Positions 42,325-64,000 of a stretch of DNA of 64,000 bases are shown here, in pieces (position 1 is the first letter of the stretch; every line of letters begins with the position of its first letter). This DNA comes from Megalobrama amblycephala (lineage: Eukaryota; Chordata; Actinopteri; Cypriniformes; Xenocyprididae), in the NCBI RefSeq assembly GCF_018812025.1, contig NC_063057.1:16113963-16177962 (forward strand), in the 5' to 3' direction. A program made the position numbers and the translations under genes. Under the pieces are notes generated by a model. That model was not told where the DNA came from. It worked only from the letters and a program-made list of their open reading frames with translations, and made no database searches.

Positions 42325-44152
42325 ATTAAAGTAACTGTTGATAGATGTTCATCTTCCTTGATGCATTTAATGTAGAGCATAACATATTTTAATATTTGGG
42401 TCAGTGATTTAAATGAGCATTATGTCTAGATCTATTTAAGTAATGTAAAAAATGTAATCATTTTTTACAAAACTAAGAAGCAGTGAAGCAGTTTTAAAAT
42501 ATTGAATAAATTTTGTCTGCCACGTCATTTGGTTCAACCAACATATATAAAACAACAACAACAAAGGATTTCATAGAAAGGACACATACAGGACCCCACT
42601 TAAGTGTTTAAGATCAACCTTAATGTCTCTTAAAATATCAGACAATTTGGCCTGTGTCACAGCAAGGTTAAGCACAAGACATAAAATGTCGAATATGACT
42701 ATGGTATAACCGCCCCCAAAAAAGTAATATTTATTGAAAAAAAAAAAAAAAGGAAAAAAAAGTTGTACATAGAAAATATATTTAAAAACTTTTTGTAAAA
42801 AGATTAAGATGTAATATCTTATTACTTTTTTACTTAAGGGTTATATCACATGACAGTTATTAAATTGAAACTTTTTCATTTTTCAGAACCACATGAAACC
42901 AACCTTTTCTTTATCTTGGACTCCCTTATTTGTCATTGACCAATGTTTTGAGAATACCCCTTTAAATTAAACTAGATTGTATATTTAAGTTCCCTTTTCT
43001 GCCAGAACATTGCAGGTTGGCATTAGATGTTTACTAGGCTGTAGGGAGCACAAAGGCTTTTGCAAAGTTTCCTTTTTTATTGCATTTCTTTTATTTAACA
43101 CATTTCATAATATTTTGCACTCGCCGTAAAATCTTTGAAAGGCTCATTGGGACACAGTTTCATACTTGGAAGCAGGATACATACTTTTTATTTATTCAGT
43201 AAGTAATTCATGATGTAACAGTGAAAAAGCATTCCCCCATTGCATATATATATCTCCATGCCTCTCTCGACTGTCCATTTATATAATCTCAAGTGGCTCG
43301 CTAAGGAATAACAAATTGGAAACGCGAAGGAGAGCGTTTACCGTACTAAATAACACCAAGGTCAGTTTGATGAACATTAGATTTGTTTTTCTTAGTGTTT
43401 GGAGGGAAAGACTGAAATCGAGAGGACTGCATTTCATCCTGCTGTGCTCTTCATCTTACGTTACATAGATTCAGACAAAAAACCCAGGCTTTTTTTGGCC
43501 GAATCAAAGAGGGCCGCAGGATTCAAAACATCACTATGAAAATGCATGACAGAGGATGAAACCTAATCCCGTTCTAGGCCCTCAGTCTAAATCAGCTTTA
43601 GTTATGGAGAGGGCTGGCAGGGAGCTTTGGTTCCACAGTTCACGCCAGGCCTCTCGACACGCAAGCTCCTGAGGAGCGTTTGCCAGTGTCCTCGTCTGAA
43701 CTAGCCTGCTGATTGATTTGCACCGAGGTTCCAGCCGCCCCTCTCCCCAGCCTCAGCAGGTGGTGAGTGTTTGTGACTTAAACCAGGGAGCTATCAAGTT
43801 ACATCCATTTCTTTAAAATATCATTGATAAATATGGTGGAATAGCTCGGAAGCATCCAGCCTCATTTGTTTTAGACATACAGTCAAAATCTCATTCTGGA
43901 AAATAGTATGTAGCTGTGAAAACAGATGTAGAAAATTGTTCTGTTTATTACCCCAGACTCTTTTTTTCACTCAAACATTTAAATAATAGTTTACCCAAAA
44001 ATAAAAATTGTCATCATTTTCTCACTGTTACATCATTCCAAATCAAAAGAAGATATTTTGAAAATGTCAGGTTTTTTTTTTTTCCATACATTGAAAATCA
44101 ATGTTGAAACGTTTGTCAAAGTATCTTTTGTGTTGTTCTGTTTTGGAATCTA
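42325..44152. other. Intergenic, no gene seen
   Basis: It includes poly(A)-rich DNA near 42738-42760, a more GC-balanced stretch at 43300-43760 that reads as unique sequence, and a MITE-like fragment near 43982-44060 (ATAGTTTACCCAAAAATAAA). Confidence 0.5.
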
Positions 44153-45460
44153 CACTGTAAATAATCCCGTTAAATTTACAGTAAAAAACTGGCAGTTGTG
44201 GTTGCCAGAAATTCACCCAAAAAAATACTTTGACAATGTTTCCAGTTTTACAGGATGCCTGTATATTTTACAACTTCTGACCATATATTTCATTAAATGA
44301 TATAATGTTAATATATCTACTTTAAAGGTGGGTTATGTAATTTTTCAACAACGCTGTTGGACATTAACTAACCCAAACAAACCCATCCCTATCTTCATTG
44401 CTACGCCTCCAAAACTCACCCTCCAATCCTAACTACCCTACTCTGAGTCGGTCTCAAACCCCGGCCCATCTGCTGCTGTCAGGCGAGGCGAATGCACTGA
44501 CAATGACAACAAACACCTCATTCTCTAATGGTCACCAGTGCGCAGTGGTTTACCTGCTCAACTCTCGCTATCTGTCCACCGTTACACACGCAATGCGAGA
44601 GTGGATGTCTGTTTATCACAGCTGACGCTCAACAAAATGCTTCACGAAAAATAAAGCGCAGATGATGAACGAACGACAAGGAAGCACAAACAATGAATGT
44701 ACAGTAAACAACAGTAAATACAAATAATTGTTTGTTGTTAGTCGCCAACAGCACATCAGCTCCAGACAATCAGTGACACTAAAACCCATTTTTACTTACA
44801 TGTGAAGCGGAATCAAAGCAGCCTCCACATCTGTTTTCAGGCCTTCCCGCTTAGCTCTCTCCAGTGCTGGAAAGCTTTACTAATATTAACGCTGGTCCAA
44901 AAGTGCTTGCCCAGTCATAAACCTTCATTCCAGTGATATTCTTTTGAGCTCTTTTGTATTGTCTCATCATCTCTTTTTCTGCATCTCCCGCTTCCTCATT
45001 CTGTCTCCTCGACTGTCATACGCCCCCTAATGCTAATTGGTTAGATGTTTGTTGTTGGTATCGGCCCGACTAACTTCCAAACAGTGTTGTTGAAACTACC
45101 AAAATCAGCCTTTTTACCTTAAAATGTACCGATAACCACCACAATAATACAGGTGGCACAGTAGAATGCCACATGATGAATGAATTCATAAAACTTGGCC
45201 AATACTCATATATAAACGGTGTACAAGGTCATACGGACAAAGACAAAACACCATCAGTGTAACACACGACACTAAAATAATGCAATAAACATTAACTAAA
45301 TAACATAAAATGTAATACAGAACACACTAATGTACTTTACTGACAGCAAAAATGAGAAGAAACACATTTTTTTTTGATTTACCATAAATTATATGGTAAT
45401 TCATAGTTTTTACTTGCCAAAAACCATACGTTTGACAGTATTTTACAGTAAAATAACCGT
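44153..45460. repeat. Dispersed repeat with TTAA element nested inside
   Basis: The outer ends carry 'TTTACAGTAAAAAACTGGCA' at the left and 'GTATTTTACAGTAAAATAAC' at the right, partly inverted. The inner block 44322-45122 is TTAA-flanked. The family is not named with certainty. Confidence 0.5.
44322..45122. mobile_element. TTAA-flanked element inside the 44153-45460 repeat
   Basis: TTAA at 44322-44325 and 45119-45122. The ends are loosely inverted (AAAGGTGGGTTATGTAATTT on the left; complement AAGGTAAAAAGGCTGATTTT on the right), and the inner 'CAACAACGCTGTTGG' pairs with 'CCAAACAGTGTTGTTG'. A short open frame at 44398-44625 lies within it and is probably not a gene. Confidence 0.6.
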
Positions 45461-45683
45461 TCACTGAAAGGTTCTTAAGGGAACCCAGAATGGTTTTTCC
45501 ATTGCATCGCTGTGAACAGCAAAATATAATTCTTTGGCACCAATGAATGACAACGTCAATGTCAACAATAGTTTACATACCGCTTTTATATTTGCGTCAA
45601 GGTAATTAAGGCTGATTTATGCATTAGCACTAGATTGTTCTTGTCTTAGGGATTTATTATCCGAAGTTGGGGAAAACTATGCC

Positions 45684-56780
<11,097 letters not shown>

Positions 56781-58360
56781 TACAAACCCGATTCCAAAAA
56801 AGTTGGGACACTGTACAAATTGTGAATAAAAACAGAATGCAATGATGTGGAAGTTTCAAATTTCAATATTTTTTTTCAGAATACAACATAGATGACATAT
56901 CAAATTTTTAAACTGAGAAAATGTATAATTTTAAGGGAAAATAAGTTGATTTTAAATTTCATGGCATCAACACATCTCAAAAAAGTTGGGACAAGGCCAT
57001 GTTTACCACTGTGTGGCATCCCCTCTTCTCTCGTCTGGTGACTTTGGAGACAGGTTGCTCAAGTTTAGGAATAGGAATGTTGTCCCCTTCTTGTCTAATA
57101 CAGGCTTCTAGTTGCTCAACTGTCTCAGGTCTTCTTTGTCGCATCTTCCTCTTTATGATGCGCCAAATGTTTTCTATGGGTGAAAGATCTGGACTGCAGA
57201 CTGGCCATTTCAGTACCCAGATCCTCCTTCTAAGCAGCCATGATGTTGTAATTGATGCAGTATGTGGTCTGGCATTGTCATGTTGGAAAATGCAAGGTCT
57301 TCCCTAAAAGAGACGACGTCTGGATGGGAGCATATGTTGTTGTAGAACTTTGATATACCTTTCAGCATTGATGGTGCCTTTCCAGATGTGTAAGCTGCCC
57401 GTGCCACATGCACTCATGAAACCCCATACCATCAGAGATGCAGGCTTCTGAACTGAGCGCTGATAACAACTTGGGTTGTCCTTGTCCTCTTTAGTCCGGA
57501 TGACATGGCGTCCCAGTTTTTCAAAAAGAACTTCAAATTTTGATTTGTCTGACCACAGAACAGTTTTCCACTTTGCCACAGTCCATTTTAAATGAGCCTT
57601 GGCCCAGAGAAAACTCCTGCGCTTCTGGATCATGTTTAGATATGGCTTCTTTTTTGACCTATAGAGTTTTAGCTGGCAACGGCGAATGGCACGGTGGATT
57701 GTGTTCACTGTCAATGTTTTCTGGAAGTATTCCTGAGCTCATGTTGTGATTTCCATTACAGTAGCATTCCTGTATGTGATGCAGTGCCATCTAAGGGCCC
57801 GAAGATCACGGGCATCCAGTATGGTTTTCAGGCCTTGACCCTTACGCACAGAGATTGTTCCAGATTCTCTGAATCTTTGGATGATATTATGCACTGTAGA
57901 TGATGATAACTTCAAACTCTTTGCAATTTTTCTCTGAGAAACTCCTTTCTGATATTGCTCCACTATTTTTCGCCACAGCATTGGGGGAATTGGTGATCCT
58001 CTGCCCATCTTGACTTCTGAGAGACACTGCCACTCTGAGAGGCTCTTTTTATACCCAATCATGATGCCAGTTGACCTAATAAGTTGTAAATTGGTCCTCC
58101 AGCTGTTCCTTATGTACATTTAACTCTTCCGGCCTCTTATTGCTGCCTGTCCCAACTTTTTTGGAATGTGTAGGTCTCATGAAATCCAAAATGAGCCAAT
58201 ATTTGGCATGACATTTCAAAATGTCTCACTTTCAACATTTGATATGTTATCTATATTCTATTGTGAATAAAATATAAGTTTATGAGATTTGTAAGTTATT
58301 GCATTCCTTTTTAATTCACAATTTGTACAGTGTCCCAACTTTTTTGGAATCGGGTTTGTA
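56781..58360 (-). mobile_element. Tc1-like transposon copy 2 (1576 bp plus TA duplication)
   Basis: The element is 56783-58358 with TA at 56781-56782 and 58359-58360. The ends CAAACCCGATTCCAAAAAAG are perfect inverted matches of each other, and the IR/DR inner motif AAAAAAGTTGGGAC is again present. Very close to copy 1 at 10531-12109 but in the opposite orientation, so the family is recent in this genome. Confidence 0.94.
57000..58008 (-). pseudogene. Tc1-like transposase, broken copy 2
   Basis: Starts MGRGSPIPPM at 58008. Domain order is as in copy 1: paired-like HTH, basic linker, DDE domain with WSDKSKFE, QHDNARPH and SPIENIW. The DD34E spacing is intact here (34 residues between the second Asp and Glu, including RRRIWV missing from copy 1). 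Breaks: TGA at 57741-57739 (same codon as in copy 1), TAG at 57306-57304 (a Gln codon in copy 1) and about 17 nt lost near the C-terminus. Not functional. Confidence 0.92.
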
Positions 58361-61300
58361 TGTCAAAATATATTAACTAAATGCAAGTTTCTATAATTAT
58401 ATAGCTTTATCTTTTGATTTATTGTTTTCCTTGTCCATAATGCCTATACATTTTAAACCTTAAATTTTTTTAATCAAGGCTTTAAGCCAACATTAAAAAT
58501 TTTACTTGACAATTTTTGCTTTTCTAGTTAAAAGAGCAGTTATATTAATATAATTCTGCTCAGTTTGCCCTAGTTCAAATTACAGAACCGAACTGATTCT
58601 TAAAAGACATTCTCCGTTATATTCTGAATGATGCACAACCCTGGTGGTTATTTTTTTATTATTTAATTTAATTTTTTTTTACTAATTTAATTTAAAGTTT
58701 TTACTGGCTTCTCCTCAAGCCGCATGATTTGAGATAACATTTGTGTCTATTTTTGACTGAGGTTTATTAAAATTCCAGGCCATCAGTATGAAAAATAGTA
58801 GATGTTTGCCTTATTAAGCATAAATCACTGTTTATTTGTAATCTCTATTTTTTAATTCCACGTAGGATTATCCCACCGGGAAGTGGTTAGCGGTTCATAA
58901 TCAGACACAAAAAAATTCCAAGGACAAGACAGAAAAAGAGGAACATATTGGAAAGAGAGAGACAAGTGGCCCACCCATGAAAAGATGTCCCCAGAGCCCA
59001 GTATAGGAAAATTACAGTGTGTAGGAGTGGCACTGTGGGGCCCAAGAGGTGGGCAGATGTAGTGTTTTGTGGGTGAGATGGTCCCATAGTCTCTTAACCA
59101 CTGTTAAACTGTCAGACCAGAGCCGTCTAGCAGCCTCTGTGGCCTCTCGCCAGACTCTGACACACGTAGGATTAAAGAATGGATTCATTTAATGTGTCAC
59201 TGGTCATGCTTTTCCATGCCCTCGTATATATCCTAGCATGTACTGAGCATGTACCAAAAGGGAAAAATGTGTGTTTACAAGCCTCAATGTGTGAGTCACG
59301 GACTGGGTTGCATCAGTCTGGGTCTCCATGCAAACTGTGGCACCAGTGTTTCTTCTCACAGGGATTTCAGATCCCCATCCCAGAATCCTTTCACCTAGTC
59401 ATCCCATGGAGTTTTGCGCTCTCTTTTGTATTTCACACAGATTGAGTGCTTTTATGGGATGCATATTTATGAATCAGATGCGATACAATATTATCCATGG
59501 CTTAGTTTAATGTTGAAGCATAATTTTTCACCTGAGGGAGGGAGAGACAACCCAGAGCTCTCTCTGCTTGGCTTCCTTCATATTAATACCGAAGGGGTAA
59601 TCCAAGAGGTCTCAGAAAATAAAGAGGTGGAAAAGGCTTTAACGTGCCATGTAAACTTTGAAGAGAAGGAATTGAGTAATTATGTCTGTTCTCCTGCCGT
59701 TTTTCTGTTTATAACTGAGAGGAAACCAAAGGCTTAGCCCTAATTGTGTGGTTAGTTTATTTTATTTGTGTTACTATGCTGCTCTTTCATGTTTCCGATT
59801 AGCTTCACTCTCTCTTTCTCCGTCTCTCTCTCAACATGCCACTTTTCTTAATATTTGCACATTTTGCCTGCAGCAAAAAGAGACACTTCTTGGCTTCCAT
59901 TAGGGTATTTTGATGTTTAAAAGTAATAATGAACAGCACTAGAAGGGCCTCTCCCTCCATAAATTCAGCATAGGATCTGTATGTTATGTCAGCATCACGC
60001 TCTCTGCTCTATATTGTTTTTGACCGCACTCCAGAGTGCTTCAGCGCCGACGGCTCAGGGCTCCTGCGGTGTTCTTGACGAATGAGACAGAAATGGGGCG
60101 TGCTGCAGCTCAAGGCCTGCACCGTGCTGACACACTCACCTGCACGGGATCAGTTTCACTCTACCGAGGCATCAGGTAGCTGATGGATGCTGGGTGGATC
60201 CTATATTTATATGGAGGGATTTTGGTGAAGCCAAAATGAGGACTTGATGAGAGACTCAATTTGGGCATGGATTAGTTGATGCATACCTTAAAAATTTGTT
60301 CCCATGTTGAAATTTGTTCCCATGTCAAGATTCTTTTTATGTATATCATTAAGAACACCTACTTTTACTCCAAAGTTAAAATTAAATTAAAATGATGTAT
60401 TGACTCATAGTTGAGACAATAGTGAGAGTTCACAGTATCACTTTGAGTTTCTACAGTAATGTTAACATGGATATCTCTTTTCAAACCGTAACAGGCGTTA
60501 GCCTCGATTCAGGTTCACATTTCCTGTTTTTAATCACATTACATATAATTTCTTTAAAGAAAGCTGCAGATAAAAATGCTTTGCAATATCACACTTTGTT
60601 CCAAGAATAATATTAATTCAGTCCAGTTTTCACCAATTTACGAGCACATAAAATCACATTGTTCACAGAAATCTCCAGTTTCTTCCTATGGGACATTCTG
60701 TCAGGCATGTGGAAGAGAGTATGTGTGTGTGCTGAGAGCCAGGACAGAACAGCAATGGTATCCCACAATTCAGTGTGATGGCCGCTGTGATTTTTTTTTT
60801 TTTTTTTTTGGTACAGTCTAGCCTTCAGATGGTGGTTACCCTCCCTATATAAGTGTGTGCCTCTGTATCTAGTTCTGCAGATTCTCTAGCTACAGATGCT
60901 GTTTATCCTTATCTGAAGTGTCTGCTGACGCATTAACACACATTAAGATAAATGCTGAGTCTGCAAACTTAATGGTCATCACGAATATTATATAAAATAT
61001 AAGCTCAAATAATGTGTAAATCACACTCAGAGATGCAACTGATGTACATGTATTAGTTAATGTGGTGGAGTCTGGGATGGGTTTTGGTTGAACATGCACT
61101 GATTTTTCGTGAGCACTCAGCTCCAGTGGAGCGTGAATCACTCACACTGAGTCAGCAGTGGACTTGTCTGCTGAGGAAAGTAAGCAGCTCATGTTTCTCA
61201 CCATCTCTGACTTCTATGTCTTGCGTCTTTCTTTCACACTGTCTGTCTCTTTCTCACATATGTATCCCAAAGTGTCAGAGTAGATGTGTGAAATGTTGGT

Positions 61301-64000
61301 GTTACATTTATGCATTTAGCAAACTCTTTTATCTATATATTGACTTTCAAACAAGGAGCAAAAGCAATTTCTCAAAGAGCCAACAATATTCGTAATATAT
61401 AATGCCAGGTTTATTACGCAACTAGATTAGGAAACAAGGTAAAGAGGCGAAATGCAGAGAAGAAAGTCAAATCATATAAATTATAAAATTAAGGACCCAA
61501 GTCAATCACCCATGAAACTATATGTAAAGTAATATACAGTATATGTTAATAATATTAATATTATGAAATTCTAATAATTGTTTATTTCTTGAATATGTGA
61601 CATTGCAGCCACATACACAAGCTAGCCTCATTCTCTTACAAAACTGCACTTCACACAAAGGCCTTGTGATTTTGTTTCTTGTATTTTTGTTTTGGCGGTT
61701 TAATGAGAGCAGTATTCCACACATGTGTCGCCACATGGAGAAAAAAACACTTTAGGCATTCTAGATACATTTCTGAAAATTTTCCACTCGGGGAAAAAAA
61801 GCTGTTACATAGTCACTTACATCAGCGAGAAGCAGATAATCATTTTTATAGATTCGATTTAATCCTTGTATTATGTTTTAGTTTCTTATAAATTTACACT
61901 ATATGAAGCCAACTGGAAGGTAGTTCTGTTTGGTTTATTCACCATATTACATTTTTACACAAGTCTTGCACTTGGCGAGTATTGGACACTGTGTAGGTGA
62001 GAAAATGAGTCATAGCTTGTTTTCACCATATTTTTTATGTGTTTCATTGTTTGTTGGTTTGTCCGACAATAGGTGTACAAACACAAATACTCTACAGATG
62101 TGGCCTGCCTCTCTATCTCTTTGTAAAAAATATTTTTCTTTTATAATTTTTCTGGCTCTTCCCCCTCCCTCTCATTCCTTCACTACTGTTCACTACACAT
62201 TTTTCAACTGAAAGATCACAATACATGGAAAGAGGACATACTTCCCTTTGCTGTTAGTCATTAATGTCCCGCTTTGAAGTCGTCTCTGGGCTGGTTCAAA
62301 CGAGCACAGCACTGTCTCTAGTGTACGAGGATCAAGGCAGTTGGATCAGAGCAGTCTTTGACCATGTCCCCCAACATAAAAAACAAATGTGGCTGAGGGT
62401 GAATGAAATAAGAGGAGAGCTTAAGTGCAAACACACGCTCGCGCAGCTCTGTGATGCTCAGGATGTCTGAGAGAAGGGCACATGCCAGATCTCAGAAGGT
62501 CACCGCCGTGCCACGTTTGAGCATCTGTTTACTACGTTCCTCACAGTTACTGCTGTTGTCTCAGTTGTACTTGGGGAAGAAAGTTTGCTTTCTCAAGTAC
62601 AGAAACAGTCTAAATGAAGTCATGCTGTTGAAGAGCTCAGGTGGGCTTCAATGCCAACATTGCCGTATTTTACATTTTTGTACATTTTCATTTACTTTTT
62701 TTCCCTGAGGCCTGCTTATAATGTTAGTCAAACTTTTTGTGATGTCATAAACAGTCATTTCATTTTTAAACAGACCTTTTTTTCCACTGTAACTTTTGAA
62801 GGAATATTTCACTCAAGCTATTGTATTGACTTCAGACGACTTGCTTGACAGGTTCATAAAACAATCCGTGCTGAAATGTGTTGCTCAAACAGTCAAGACT
62901 GAAATGATTAAGGAACTTGTTAACATTGAAGTTTATCTGCTCTTTTCTGATGTTCGAATCCTTCAGAATGATGTGCAGAGCTGTCGGTCTGTCATTATTC
63001 ATGTCTTAAATTTTGAGCTGTTAAGCAAAGCTATCATATGACTTAAAAAGGCAATATAGTGCACAAGGAGTTCTTTTATGGTGCATTTGCATCTTTTTTT
63101 TAAGTTTGAAAGTCTTAGTCCTCATCCATTGTAACTGCTTGGAAACGAGTAACCAGCACTTAGTCGCAATATAACGGAAGTAGCAACAGATCTTTTATTC
63201 CATGTTGTGATGTACATCTGATAACAACAGGTTATTAAAAAAATTGTGTTGGGACTTGGTTCAATTCATCGGTTGTTGATTGGGTTTTGAGATGTGGGCG
63301 TTGCACAATATATGCAAGCTTACAGTTGACTATAAAAAGGGGCAGAGTCGAAGCAGACTAAATGATTGGAGAAGTCCGGCATACATCACCAGAGAGAGTT
63401 TACGTTTCTAAAATATTTTCAAATTGTTTAGATTTCGAACACTTAGATCCTTCACAAGGATGTGCAGAGCTGTAGGTGCTACATATAATTGTGAATGGAA
63501 CCAGTTTTGGCAGATTTATTAGTATTTACTTCCTCATTACCTCACTGTGGAAGGGCAGGTTTCTGAGCATATAGTGGGCGTTGTTGTACCATCATGCATT
63601 TTTTTATTTGAGGTTCAACTAGTCATTTTTGGTGCTTTGTTTTAATAAATGGTCTTTTTTTTTAAAGAAATGTTGAGTTCTGGAGAAATTGTGCATGTGT
63701 CTGTCTAATAAACAGCGTCTGAGAGTCACAAATTTCTTATTGCTGTCTAATTGTTACATTCATGTAGTGTATATATCAGAAAAGCTAAAAGCTAAGCCTT
63801 TTTGACTTTAAGGATTTCTTTATGTGTAACATGGAGAGGATGACTCAGAGTACAGCAAACATTGTTTAACTGATGTGTTTTGGTGAGGATAAATTTAGTC
63901 TTAAACATCTCAGAGCAAACCAGAAGGCTCATAAAGGCCTACAGCCACTCACTGCCTGATTTGCAGCCTATATACTGAGGATTTACATCTGTTTTGTAAG
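58361..64000. other. Non-coding tail of window, no supported gene
   Basis: Low-complexity AT-rich DNA to about 58860, then mixed sequence with a poly(T) run near 60790-60810. The segment 63317-63400 repeats 21283-21366. No exon with conserved motifs or consistent splice structure was found; the open frames are short and in AT-rich DNA. Confidence 0.5.

Overview
This is nuclear genomic DNA of a ray-finned fish, most likely a cyprinid (carp/danio group). The evidence is many-exon genes with GT-AG introns, low GC with long (TA)n and (GT)n microsatellites, and a dense load of repeats typical of cyprinid genomes: Tc1-like elements with IR/DR ends, TTAA-flanked palindromic MITEs and tRNA-derived SINEs. 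I see no bacterial, viral or CRISPR features, and no sign of an undescribed multi-gene system.

Layout. (1) 1-563 is the right part of a TTAA-type repeat. (2) 798-17570, plus strand: the last 40 coding exons of a very large alpha-helical protein, best read as cfap54, an axonemal central-apparatus protein; the 5' half lies left of the window. The exon lengths keep one open frame over 5339 nt, to a TAA at 17568-17570. (3) 17958-24911, minus strand: a complete 13-exon rint1, 778 codons plus stop, for the ZW10/NBAS-binding vesicle-tethering subunit. The two genes are tail to tail, with stop codons 387 bp apart. Their introns carry a 1.58-kb broken Tc1 element, a 958-bp TTAA element and many MITEs. 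(4) 25022-45460 is dominated by transposable elements: two 941-bp palindromic elements in opposite orientation, several TTAA palindromes, a nest in which a SINE and a TTAA element sit inside a larger TTAA element, and a decayed Tc1-like transposase. (5) 45460-64000 is mostly non-coding with no exon I can support. It holds a second Tc1 copy (56783-58358, minus) closely related to the one in the cfap54 intron. Some stretches look unique and may be conserved non-coding DNA, but that is a guess without alignment.

The two host genes are not known to work together: one belongs to motile cilia, the other to Golgi-ER traffic and the G2/M checkpoint. The gene models rest on splice-site reading and frame closure. 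The rint1 name rests on strong recalled similarity along the whole protein; the cfap54 name is less certain. Repeat family labels (Tc1-like, TTAA/piggyBac-like) are inferred from end sequences and target-site duplications.
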